Made by a program: the position numbers and the translations under genes. The notes beneath the pieces are model-generated. The model was not told where the DNA came from. It was given only the letters and a program-made list of their open reading frames with translations, and searched no databases. From OLB6 sp964493635 (GTDB lineage: Bacteria > Bacteroidota > Ignavibacteria > Kapaibacteriales > Kapaibacteriaceae), in contig CAZBOW010000055.1 in the NCBI GenBank assembly GCA_964493635.1, positions 1 through 6,480 of the forward strand: a stretch of DNA of 6,480 nt, read 5' to 3'. Within the stretch, counting starts at the first letter, position 1. Each line of letters begins with the position of its first letter. This document shows positions 1-6,480 of the stretch, in pieces.

Positions 1-554
1 CGCTTCTTCAGCGCTGCGTAGATCTCCGGGACCTTTGTACTGCTAAGATCATCAATGTAGAAGATCCACCCTTGGACGTAATCGCCATCAGGGGGTTTCA
101 TCGGACCGAAGTAGGCCAACTTGACTCCATAACGGGCATACAACCGATAATTGTCTTCGGCCCCGGTGCACCCTACCATGACGGTGTCACGGCGCGAGAT
201 CATGTTGCCCAGGATGTGGAGGGATAGTTCAAGCTTTTCACGTCGATTGCGCCGGTCTGGATCAATCCAAATCGTTCCGAGTTCGTACGTCTCGACCCCA
301 CTTGCCTGCTCACGAAAGTGCGCCGCCAATTCCGCAGGGATGAAGCTTAGTGTGCGATATGCCTGTTTCGTGTTGATCGTGTACCCACCTACTGGTGTGC
401 CTTCATGATCGCGAAACAGATAGACGTCCTCGCATTCCCTGACGAAGTCAAGAGTCAGAATTGACTTTCCGTAGACCCTCTCGTAATATTCTACGAAGGT
501 CGCAAGATCTTCCTCTGAGGTAAGGTTCTCTGCTGTAGTACGCGCAGTAATCAT
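1..554 (-). CDS. GNAT-like acyltransferase, 3' end beyond window
   Basis: The minus-strand frame starts with ATG at 554 and stays open for 184 codons to the left edge, so the C-terminus is missing. An AGGAG at 569-565, ten bases upstream, supports this start. I do not recognise a precise family. The layout resembles an acyl-CoA-dependent N-acyltransferase (GNAT) fold: an N-terminal helical part, a strand ending in GGYTI (residues 56-60), then a strand and turn ELGTIWIDPDRRNRRE (91-106) that matches the usual GNAT 'V.P..RG.G' region, a long helix (107-120), a strand VMVGCTG (125-131), and a helix-turn with YARYGVKLAYFG (139-150). The glycines of the usual acyl-CoA pyrophosphate loop are replaced by RRNRRE, so the cofactor or activity may differ. 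FeeM/LuxI-like acyl synthases are an alternative within the same fold. It lies 75 nt downstream of the cyclase gene on the same strand and may share its transcript. No signal peptide or membrane segment is visible, so a cytoplasmic location is likely. Confidence 0.55.
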   Translation of the reverse strand, partial: MITARTTAENLTSEEDLATFVEYYERVYGKSILTLDFVRECEDVYLFRDHEGTPVGGYTINTKQAYRTLSFIPAELAAHFREQASGVETYELGTIWIDPDRRNRREKLELSLHILGNMISRRDTVMVGCTGAEDNYRLYARYGVKLAYFGPMKPPDGDYVQGWIFYIDDLSSTKVPEIYAALKK

Positions 555-564
555 CAGGCGTCGT

Positions 565-569
565 CTCCT
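565..569 (-). promoter_or_regulatory. Ribosome binding site of the GNAT-like gene
   Basis: AGGAG ends ten bases before the ATG at 554. It decides the start, because the same frame is open upstream all the way to the cyclase stop codon and offers two TTG codons as alternatives. Confidence 0.6.
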
Positions 570-629
570 ATTACCGTACAATAACCATGAGATGCGTCTC
601 AACTGTTGTCTCGCTGACCCCTTTGCACA

Positions 630-2687
630 TCACACGTACAAATAGGTCATGACAGGACCTCTGTTCTTCAGTTCTGTCATGCCAACAGGGACAACGTTCG
701 GTAAAGTGCCTCTTTGGGTATTGTATGCTGCAACGAAGTCCTCGCTTACATGAATTCTATTCGGCTGGCCGGTACTCTCCAGCCGACTGGCGAGGTTAAC
801 GCTATCGCCCCAAAGATCGTACGAGTGTCGGTGCAGGCCGATGACACCGGCAATCACAGGACCAACATGAATCCCGATGCGAATGCGTACCGGGTGTCCG
901 TTAAAGGCAAACTGCTGAGTAGCTGACAGTACCTCCTGCGCGAACCGCTCCATTCGGTAGGCATGGTCAATAACAAACTCCGGCACGCCGCAGACGGCCA
1001 TATAGGAATCGCCAATCGTTTTGATTTTCTCGACTCCGTGGCTAGCCGCTATCTGATCATAAATGGAAAACAGGTCGTCCAAGTTTGCCACCAAGTCTTT
1101 AGCGCTGAGGATGCTTGCCAACTGCGTGAAGCCAACGATGTCTGAAAAGAAAATGCTCGCTGAAGGCTTCTCCTCAGCAATCCGCTGTTCCCCGAGAAGA
1201 ATACGTTCGGCAATATCCCTGGGCAGCATGTTGTACAGTAGGTCCTTTTGCTGCTGGGCTGCTGCTTCTTGAATCTGACGTTCTTTTTCGATCTCGGCTA
1301 TCCGGCGATTCTTTTCGAAAATCTCGGTTTGTCGTTTAGCCGATGTTGCATTCACGTGCACGCTGGCATCATGGTATTGCCGATGGTACCGCAGCGCTTG
1401 CTCCCAATCGCCGAGTGAGGCATAGGTTTCGGATATTGCCTGCGAGATTTCCATCGTCTCGATTCGAGCTCCTATCGGTACCACAATACCATGGGCTTCC
1501 TGTAAGAGAGCGAGAACACCACGTCGATCCTCGTCGTCCTTCGCCAGACTGTTATGGATCTGCGCCAAACGAAACAAGATCGTGCTTCTTTTTAGTTCAA
1601 GACCCTCCGCAGCGTAGAATGCCTCACATTGATGCAGCAGTGGGACGGCCTTATCGTATTGTCCCTTGTCCATGTATACTTGCGCCAACTGGCCATATCC
1701 ATTCACCTCACCATGCTTATCGTTTTTCTGCTGGTACAGTTGTAGCGCCTTCTCGAACAGTTCCAAGCACTGGTCAAAGTCACCACGCTTACCATACGTT
1801 GCCCCTAAGTTGTTGTAGCAATGTATGGTCGACTCTTGCGCACCGATCTTTATGCTGAGCTCGAGAGCTTGCCGATACCGTTGCTGCGCTGTATCGATAT
1901 CACCAAGCTGGAAATAGATGTTTCCAGTATTGATGTATGCACTGCATAATGTAGAGTCTTTTTGCAGCTCTACACTAAGAAGAAGACACTTCTCGTAGTA
2001 CTCGAGCGCAGAAGTAAAGTCGGTCAGTACTGCAAACAGATTGCCTGTGTTGTTGTACAGCGAAGCTAGGCCATGCTTGTAGTTTGCAGAGATGTAGCTG
2101 GCCTCGCTTTGTCGGTAGCTCTGTAGCGCCTCGTCGTACCGTTCGCGGTTGCTAAGCAGTAGTCCCAGGTGCATCTGCGCTGTTCCTGCTGCTTTGCTGT
2201 TACAGTCTTGAAGAAATAGTGCCAGTGCATCACGGTAGCACTGCTCCGCTTCCTTACTCAGGTTTTTGTTGAGTAGAATCAGTCCTGTATTGAACAGACA
2301 GGATCCATACAAGGATGGGTGCTCTTCAGCCGTTACGCAGGAGATGGCCTGCTGGATGTAGTGTTCGGCAGTTGTGAAATCCAACTGCTCCTTTACGCTG
2401 CGGCCAATTGCCAGCAACACGCTACAACGCAACGCAGAAGGAATGCCCTCAGATTCCTGAAGTGCTTCCTTAATCTCATTAGCAGTTCTGAATGAGCTGG
2501 AGAAGTCACCGTGCCGATAAAACCCCTCATGCTGCAGGTACAGAATGCGCAGGTACTCCTCTACCGCAACAACACTGCGATCAAGTGCTAACAAGGTTTT
2601 CGTAGCTGCATGTGCCAGCTCTTCATACCGTGCATTGTTAAGCAGGTGTTCCAGTGAAGCGATCTGTTCATGGCATGTAGACTTCAC
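630..2687 (-). CDS. TPR-array class III adenylate cyclase
   Basis: This cytoplasmic cyclase is predicted to convert ATP to cAMP and pyrophosphate as a homodimer. The frame can be read from TTG at 2735 (701 residues; numbering below uses this form), but GTG at 2687 (residue 17) has AAGGAAG six bases upstream and is preferred, giving 685 residues. Residues about 24-456 are TPR helices with a strict 40-residue period. A coiled coil (about 470-498) and the transducer-like LLYNMLP (499-505) lead into the class III catalytic domain (about 524-701). The metal-binding aspartates are D532 in FFSDIVGFT and D576 in IKTIGD. Lys572 and Asp640 are the adenine-specifying pair (guanylate cyclases have Glu and Cys), and Asn647 and Arg651 are the transition-state residues. 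All six are present, so one polypeptide supplies both half-sites. The TPR array probably binds a protein partner that controls activity. There is no membrane segment. It directly follows the MBL-fold gene, which fits an operon with the Popeye-like sensor candidate. Catalytic assignment is strong; ligand and partner are unknown. Confidence 0.93.
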   Translation of the reverse strand: MKSTCHEQIASLEHLLNNARYEELAHAATKTLLALDRSVVAVEEYLRILYLQHEGFYRHGDFSSSFRTANEIKEALQESEGIPSALRCSVLLAIGRSVKEQLDFTTAEHYIQQAISCVTAEEHPSLYGSCLFNTGLILLNKNLSKEAEQCYRDALALFLQDCNSKAAGTAQMHLGLLLSNRERYDEALQSYRQSEASYISANYKHGLASLYNNTGNLFAVLTDFTSALEYYEKCLLLSVELQKDSTLCSAYINTGNIYFQLGDIDTAQQRYRQALELSIKIGAQESTIHCYNNLGATYGKRGDFDQCLELFEKALQLYQQKNDKHGEVNGYGQLAQVYMDKGQYDKAVPLLHQCEAFYAAEGLELKRSTILFRLAQIHNSLAKDDEDRRGVLALLQEAHGIVVPIGARIETMEISQAISETYASLGDWEQALRYHRQYHDASVHVNATSAKRQTEIFEKNRRIAEIEKERQIQEAAAQQQKDLLYNMLPRDIAERILLGEQRIAEEKPSASIFFSDIVGFTQLASILSAKDLVANLDDLFSIYDQIAASHGVEKIKTIGDSYMAVCGVPEFVIDHAYRMERFAQEVLSATQQFAFNGHPVRIRIGIHVGPVIAGVIGLHRHSYDLWGDSVNLASRLESTGQPNRIHVSEDFVAAYNTQRGTLPNVVPVGMTELKNRGPVMTYLYV

Positions 2688-2693
2688 AAAGAG

Positions 2694-2700
2694 CTTCCTT
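2694..2700 (-). promoter_or_regulatory. Ribosome binding site favouring the GTG start of the cyclase
   Basis: AAGGAAG lies six bases before GTG at 2687-2685. The TTG at 2735, which touches the upstream TGA, has only a weak purine-rich AAGAGA before it. This makes the shorter 685-residue protein more likely, although coupled initiation at the TTG is possible. Confidence 0.5.
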
Positions 2701-2735
2701 GAATGGTACGATACGCCTGATGCTATGTGGAGCAA

Positions 2736-3584
2736 TCATCTCTTCGGAAAAATGTATCGCTTGCCTTGATGAGCTAGGCCGGCAAAATCAGAAGCGTCCG
2801 AATCGGCCGTTTCGTCCTGATAGTGCATCAGGTACATTCGCTCGCGCAGGTTTGCAGGCAGAGTGCGTAGCTCGTCAATCGAAGCGTGAACCGCATTCTT
2901 TTTCAAGCTGGCGTCGTGAAAGAACACCTCTGCACGGTTGGCGTAGGTTTCGATCAGTTTTGGATCAAACTTTGTGTCGCCTGAGATAAACACGCGGTTG
3001 TCTACAAGCAGCCCATAGGTAACGGAGGCTTCACGCGCCGTTTCTGCCTCACCCGGTATGTGGTTGGTGCGAAAGAGCTCAATATCAAGGCCATGAAAGT
3101 GCGTTCGGAACACAGCGCGTTCAACATCAGAGTGCTGTTCAACGATGTGAAGATGATAGAAGTCTTCTACTCCGAGGCGCTTCCCCTCGCCGTTCAACTC
3201 ATTGTACTCTAGCCCGCCACGCAGCGACTGTTCCCAGAGAATCGGAAGGTATTCCTGGGTAATCAGCATTGTCAGTTTGGGTTTACCCTGTGGTTGGGCA
3301 AGATACCGGTTGCTGAGCGTGAGGTACTCAATGCCACCGATGTGGTCGGCATGAGAATGCGTTGGTAGAACAACCTCGATGTCCTCTGCCTTTCTTCCGA
3401 GAGCAGCCAGTGCCTGTGGCCCCGTCATACCAAAGTCTACAAGGACGTGGGTCTTCCCCTTGATAAGCAGGATGTTGGTTTGGAACAATGAACGGGCAAA
3501 CGTTGTCCCCGTTCCAAGAAACACAATCTCGAGGTTCCCCTCGTTTGTTAACTGTAAGGGTCCGTTGACGTCAACGGTTTTCAT
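2736..3584 (-). CDS. Metallo-beta-lactamase-fold metal-dependent hydrolase
   Basis: A 282-residue soluble enzyme with a complete two-metal MBL site. After the N-terminal FLGTGTTFA strand (22-30), typical of the RNase Z/ElaC-like branch, come LVDFG (48-52), the metal motif HSHADHIGG (76-84; ligands H76, H78, D80, H81), the third-motif His175 in TNHIPG, bridging Asp203 in ISGDT, and His254 in YLMHY. HDAS (223-226) and VHAS (232-235) are further conserved-looking residues near the active site. The substrate cannot be read from sequence. RNase Z is unlikely because the motif is not the usual HLHGDH and no exosite arm is apparent. Its place between a cyclic-nucleotide-binding-like protein and an adenylate cyclase makes a class II-type cyclic nucleotide phosphodiesterase an attractive hypothesis, since those enzymes share the fold and an HxHxDH motif. 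The ATG overlaps the upstream stop in ATGA (3584-3581), and a GAGGTGG lies just upstream, indicating translational coupling. Fold 0.95 certain; phosphodiesterase role about 0.3. Confidence 0.87.
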   Translation of the reverse strand: MKTVDVNGPLQLTNEGNLEIVFLGTGTTFARSLFQTNILLIKGKTHVLVDFGMTGPQALAALGRKAEDIEVVLPTHSHADHIGGIEYLTLSNRYLAQPQGKPKLTMLITQEYLPILWEQSLRGGLEYNELNGEGKRLGVEDFYHLHIVEQHSDVERAVFRTHFHGLDIELFRTNHIPGEAETAREASVTYGLLVDNRVFISGDTKFDPKLIETYANRAEVFFHDASLKKNAVHASIDELRTLPANLRERMYLMHYQDETADSDASDFAGLAHQGKRYIFPKR

Positions 3585-4234
3585 ACCACCTCTTCTTCAG
3601 GAGATTCACGGGCAAGTTTGTCGATAAGATTGCTGTTAAAAACCGACTGCAGTGCGGTTTGGATTTCGGGATGCTTCTCCAGAAGGGTCTTCAGATCGTT
3701 GAATCGCCACATCAGATATCGAGAAGGGGCGATGGTAGTAACCGTTGCCGATGCCGGCTTTCCCGAAACAAAGGCCATCTCTCCCACAAAGTCGCCTTCT
3801 CTGCAGTAGGCCACAGTTTTGCCATCGATATCAACCGATAGCGCGCCCTCTGTAATCAGCACAATGCGCGCCACCGGATGCGACTGCCGTGTTAGAACTT
3901 CCCCCTCAGCAGCCGAAACGAACGTTCCCATCCGGATCAGACGGTGGAAGTCTACAAGACTCAGCTGTGAGAACATGCGCTTATGAAGTGTCATTTCCTC
4001 GTTCGTGAGCTTAACTCGCTGGCGCTCATAGAGAAGCAAACCCACCTGGCCTGCATTGATCAGTACGAAGGCACTCTCCCATGCCAGCATGGCATATTCC
4101 TGAATGCTGAAGTCGTACACAGCTGCACACAACCCGGAACCGATTGCCAGTATGCGCAGTGGCATAATCGCCCTCAGCAGAGACGCTCCTACAAGGAGCA
4201 AGTAGGACATATGTACGAACACGTCTAGCGTCAT
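3581..4234 (-). CDS. Popeye (POPDC)-like membrane protein with cyclic-nucleotide-binding-like domain
   Basis: This 217-residue protein has three hydrophobic segments (about 9-25, 26-41 and 48-69), followed by the polar LLYERQRVKLTNEE (67-80) and a cNMP-binding beta-barrel domain (about 88-208). Three short membrane helices, a WESAFVLIN segment (52-60), the basic linker, a barrel, and an ending of YLMWRF...L then FNSNLIDKL match the plan of Popeye proteins, which are cAMP-binding membrane proteins best known from animal muscle and also found in bacteria. The barrel shows ITEGALSVDIDGK (127-139) and a phosphate-binding cassette with GDFVGEMAF (147-155). The usual cassette arginine is replaced by alanine (A161 in KPASATV). 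There is no DNA-binding helix-turn-helix, so it is not a CRP-type regulator. It probably sits in the inner membrane with the sensor in the cytoplasm. The start lies 1 nt after the protease stop; the ribosome site is weak, suggesting coupled translation. Fold and topology are well supported; the Popeye label is by motif recognition, and cAMP binding is inferred. Confidence 0.78.
   Translation of the reverse strand: MTLDVFVHMSYLLLVGASLLRAIMPLRILAIGSGLCAAVYDFSIQEYAMLAWESAFVLINAGQVGLLLYERQRVKLTNEEMTLHKRMFSQLSLVDFHRLIRMGTFVSAAEGEVLTRQSHPVARIVLITEGALSVDIDGKTVAYCREGDFVGEMAFVSGKPASATVTTIAPSRYLMWRFNDLKTLLEKHPEIQTALQSVFNSNLIDKLARESPEEEVV
3586..3592 (-). promoter_or_regulatory. Ribosome binding site of the MBL-fold gene inside the Popeye-like gene
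   Basis: GAGGTGG immediately precedes the ATGA overlap at 3584-3581. The same bases encode the Glu-Val-Val tail of the upstream protein, so the C-terminal acidic end doubles as the ribosome site for the next gene. Confidence 0.6.
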
Positions 4235-4235
4235 A

Positions 4236-6480
4236 TCACCGTACCACCATCACCGCATGCGACTCCATCGCACGGGCAGACAACACACGCACCTGATAGG
4301 CTCCTGGTGGTAGATGCGACACTGTAATTGGAACGGATACTGTGTTTGGTGGAACGAATGCCGACGACACAACAGCACCTAGGGTATTTACCATCTGGAT
4401 CGAGGTAGATGTAGGGGGCTCTGAAAATGAAACCGTAATGTGTTCCTGTGCAGGATTCGGGAACACCGTCGATAACAGACTGGAAGCCACTGTTTTACTC
4501 GACGACACCGATACAGGAGCACTGTTGTAGAGATCTGAGATTTCCTCAGGACCAAGACTGCGCCGATAGTAACGAATCTCATCGATGGCTCCGCGGAAGA
4601 AGGCCGTGCCCACCCGACCTCCAACAAACAACGATGCACGGTCACGTTTCGCGAGAGGGTTTGTAAGGGGCTCTTCGGCGCGCAGCAATCCATTCAGGTA
4701 GAGTGAGATCTTGGTTCCGTCTGACGTTACCGCACCATGGTTCCACGCATTGAGCGTTGGCGTGCCTCCCCAAAGCTGCGCGGGAGCACCTCCGCTAGTC
4801 CAGAAGGCGATGCCATACTGCCCCCAGACGTGGGCTTGAATGATGGCCTGCTGTTGTTCCCAACTGGTACCCACGAGTTGCTGCTCACCGTCAAGAGAAG
4901 ACGGTAGGAACCAGAAGGAATAGCTAAACGCCGCAAAGTTCATCGGTAGATCGTCGTTACGGAGCGATGTCGTGCCATCAAACACGACGGAATTGCCCTC
5001 GACTCCAAAACGGTCACTCAAGTACGTTGCCGACCCTCGCAGGTCGTACAGATGGCACTCTTGCTGATCATCAAGGGTACCAGTGAATGGATAGTAGGCC
5101 ACAAGGTCGTCTGGATCGGGCTTGAGCACAGCAATTCCGAACAGACTAGTATCCGATGCTTCACTCCCGTCAGCATCACGTAATCGAATCCTCAGGTCTT
5201 GGGTACAGATGTCTGCAACGGTCCACGTGTACATCCCGGGGCCAGCCGGAACCGATGGTGCAATCGTGACCCATGTGGAACCATCCACACTGTACTCGAT
5301 GCTAACGTTAGCCACTCGTGCCGACCTCCATGTGATCGCCACCTGTTGAGACGGACGTAGCTGTTCACCTCCTCGCAGTGACGTCAACGCAAGCGTTGGC
5401 GAGGCTGGCTCTTCCAAGCAGGTAGCAGCTTCGGCTGCTGTGCGGATTTGCTGCTTGTTAAAGTCGAGAAACTCCATTCGGACGATGTATCCAAGGCCAG
5501 CGGCGTTGTTCGTACCGCCACAGTAACTCATGATCGACCCAGGGTTTGGTTTGGCCTGAGCGCTAGCATCAAGGCAGCCATCACGGATGGCTTCTTCGAC
5601 TACGCAGGTATCAAGCGGAACTCCGGCTGCACAGCTGTGTGTGTGCGTTGCATTGAAGTTGTGACCAAGCTCATGAGCCAGGATGTAGGCATCGTACGTG
5701 AAGGCAAAGGTTGGGTAGGTGCTGCGGCCTTGAACGCTTGATACCGAGAAGGCATACTCTCCGGAGCTACAAAGAGCGTTGAAGAAACCAAAGCCCCCTC
5801 CCCCATAACTGATCGACGTCATCACGTGCGCGACGTCACGTGGTACATCGCGGTAGTTATCGGCCCAGTACTGGCGCACTTTCTCTGGCAAGGCATACGC
5901 ATCACCCTTCACATCATAGGGATCCGCTGGAGAATCCGTCCATGTTTTCAGCCACGACAAACGGAAGCGGATGTTAACCTGTTCGGTATAGATCATCGAC
6001 ACCATCTGCACCAGAGCCACTGCATAGGCCTGCGCTAACGGAACACTTCCACCTGTTGCGACGTAGAACTCTGTGTCGGTTTCAAGAGCTAGATCGACTT
6101 CGAGTAGCTTCGTCCAATCCAGAGCTTGCGGAGCGGCCATCGCCTTGTTGCTACCATCGCCGTTAGGGAGTCGTTCCCAGATGTTTCGCAGGTCGGCACG
6201 GATTGCAGAGCTCGGCATCAACGTGTAGTTGGCATCGTGATCATTCGTCGGAGCCAGAACGAACGACTTCCCAGACGAACGCTCTATCAGAACAAAGAGA
6301 GCTCCATTCACATTGACAAGTCGCACCGTAGAACCGGACTCTCCCTCGATGGATCCCACAAAGGAATGTACTTCTGGCAAGGGGCTTTCGGCACTCGTAG
6401 AAGGCACAACGAATGTTGTATTCTGATCCACCACACTTTGCACGCGTCGCAGAACAATCGTTCCTGTCAATGCCGGATCG
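4236..6480 (-). CDS. Secreted metzincin metalloprotease with LamG-like and T9SS sorting domains, 5' end beyond window
   Basis: The frame remains open to the right edge, so the true start and signal peptide lie outside. The first possible in-window start is a TTG at 6470 (numbering below counts from there, 744 residues) and is probably internal. The N-terminal part (to about 115) resembles a protease propeptide. The catalytic domain (about 120-355) has the metzincin zinc helix HELGHNFNATH (266-276; zinc ligands H266, H270, H276, catalytic E267) and a Met-turn at M314 in GSIMSYC, as in M12B/reprolysin-like peptidases. Several cysteines (C234, C280, C289, C299, C317) may form disulfides. An Ig-like domain follows (about 358-447, with VSIEYSVDGSTW), then a concanavalin-like/LamG domain (about 455-650, with FRGAIDEIRYYRRSL), then a T9SS type A sorting domain (about 664-744, starting FPNPAQ and containing LPPGAYQVRV). 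It is predicted to be exported by Sec, moved across the outer membrane by T9SS, and then released or anchored. The substrate is unknown. It is the first visible gene of the run. Confidence 0.93.
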   Translation of the reverse strand, partial: DPALTGTIVLRRVQSVVDQNTTFVVPSTSAESPLPEVHSFVGSIEGESGSTVRLVNVNGALFVLIERSSGKSFVLAPTNDHDANYTLMPSSAIRADLRNIWERLPNGDGSNKAMAAPQALDWTKLLEVDLALETDTEFYVATGGSVPLAQAYAVALVQMVSMIYTEQVNIRFRLSWLKTWTDSPADPYDVKGDAYALPEKVRQYWADNYRDVPRDVAHVMTSISYGGGGFGFFNALCSSGEYAFSVSSVQGRSTYPTFAFTYDAYILAHELGHNFNATHTHSCAAGVPLDTCVVEEAIRDGCLDASAQAKPNPGSIMSYCGGTNNAAGLGYIVRMEFLDFNKQQIRTAAEAATCLEEPASPTLALTSLRGGEQLRPSQQVAITWRSARVANVSIEYSVDGSTWVTIAPSVPAGPGMYTWTVADICTQDLRIRLRDADGSEASDTSLFGIAVLKPDPDDLVAYYPFTGTLDDQQECHLYDLRGSATYLSDRFGVEGNSVVFDGTTSLRNDDLPMNFAAFSYSFWFLPSSLDGEQQLVGTSWEQQQAIIQAHVWGQYGIAFWTSGGAPAQLWGGTPTLNAWNHGAVTSDGTKISLYLNGLLRAEEPLTNPLAKRDRASLFVGGRVGTAFFRGAIDEIRYYRRSLGPEEISDLYNSAPVSVSSSKTVASSLLSTVFPNPAQEHITVSFSEPPTSTSIQMVNTLGAVVSSAFVPPNTVSVPITVSHLPPGAYQVRVLSARAMESHAVMVVR

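Noticed and set aside
151..408. 85-codon plus-strand frame near the left edge.
   Set aside because: It is antisense to the GNAT-like gene, which has a better start, a ribosome site and a protein-like composition.
589..600. Short near-palindrome GAGATGCGTCTC between the cyclase and GNAT-like genes, a possible operator or terminator.
   Set aside because: The stem is only four to five base pairs and has no T-run after it, so neither a terminator nor an operator can be supported.
555..632. The cyclase frame continues in register through its TGA and 25 stop-free codons into the GNAT-like gene, which could suggest readthrough to a fusion protein.
   Set aside because: A stop-free run of 25 codons is common by chance, the cyclase domain ends naturally at TYLYV, and the downstream ATG has its own AGGAG.
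1343..1858. 171-codon open frame on the plus strand.
   Set aside because: It is fully antisense to the TPR repeats of the cyclase; its translation is low-complexity, rich in His, Arg and Pro, and lacks a recognisable domain.
2736..3584. Assignment of the MBL-fold gene as RNase Z (rnz/elaC).
   Set aside because: The N-terminal FLGTGT strand is similar, but the metal motif is HSHADH, not the RNase Z HLHGDH, and no tRNA-binding exosite arm is evident.
3581..4234. Assignment of the cNMP-domain gene as a CRP/FNR transcription factor.
   Set aside because: The barrel is preceded by membrane helices and followed by only a short acidic tail with no helix-turn-helix.
4388..4693. 101-codon minus-strand frame inside the protease gene.
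   Set aside because: It is an out-of-frame shadow of the LamG/T9SS region, with no ribosome site or domain.

Overview
The window looks like chromosomal DNA from a bacterium of the Bacteroidota/Chlorobiota group. The main clue is a secreted metalloprotease ending in a type IX secretion (T9SS) sorting domain, a system largely confined to that group. Several genes have recognisable Shine-Dalgarno sequences (AGGAG, AAGGAAG, GAGGTGG), which is unusual for classical Bacteroidetes and fits deeper branches such as Ignavibacteria/Kapabacteria-like lineages better. The taxonomic placement is an inference. No mobile element, tRNA, rRNA or CRISPR array was seen.

All five genes lie on the minus strand, so transcription runs from the right edge to the left. 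In order they are: (1) a large metzincin protease with Ig-like, LamG-like and T9SS domains, 4236-6480, whose N-terminus is outside the window; (2) a small membrane protein with three predicted membrane helices and a cyclic-nucleotide-binding-like domain, resembling the Popeye (POPDC) family, 3581-4234; (3) a metallo-beta-lactamase-fold hydrolase, 2736-3584; (4) a cytoplasmic TPR-array class III adenylate cyclase, 630-2687 or 630-2735; (5) a GNAT-like acyltransferase whose C-terminus is cut off by the left edge, 1-554. The window is almost entirely coding: the first three junctions are a 1-nt gap, a 4-nt ATGA overlap and a 0-48 nt gap, and the cyclase is followed by 75 nt before the GNAT-like gene.

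The most interesting reading is that genes 2-4 form a compact cyclic-nucleotide signalling cassette. The cyclase has every catalytic and adenine-specifying residue and should make cAMP. The membrane-anchored Popeye-like protein could sense it, although its phosphate-binding cassette lacks the usual arginine. The MBL-fold enzyme has a full metal site and could be a hydrolase acting in the same pathway, possibly a class II-type phosphodiesterase. The shared pathway and the link to the secreted protease are inferred from gene order and spacing, not shown by sequence.
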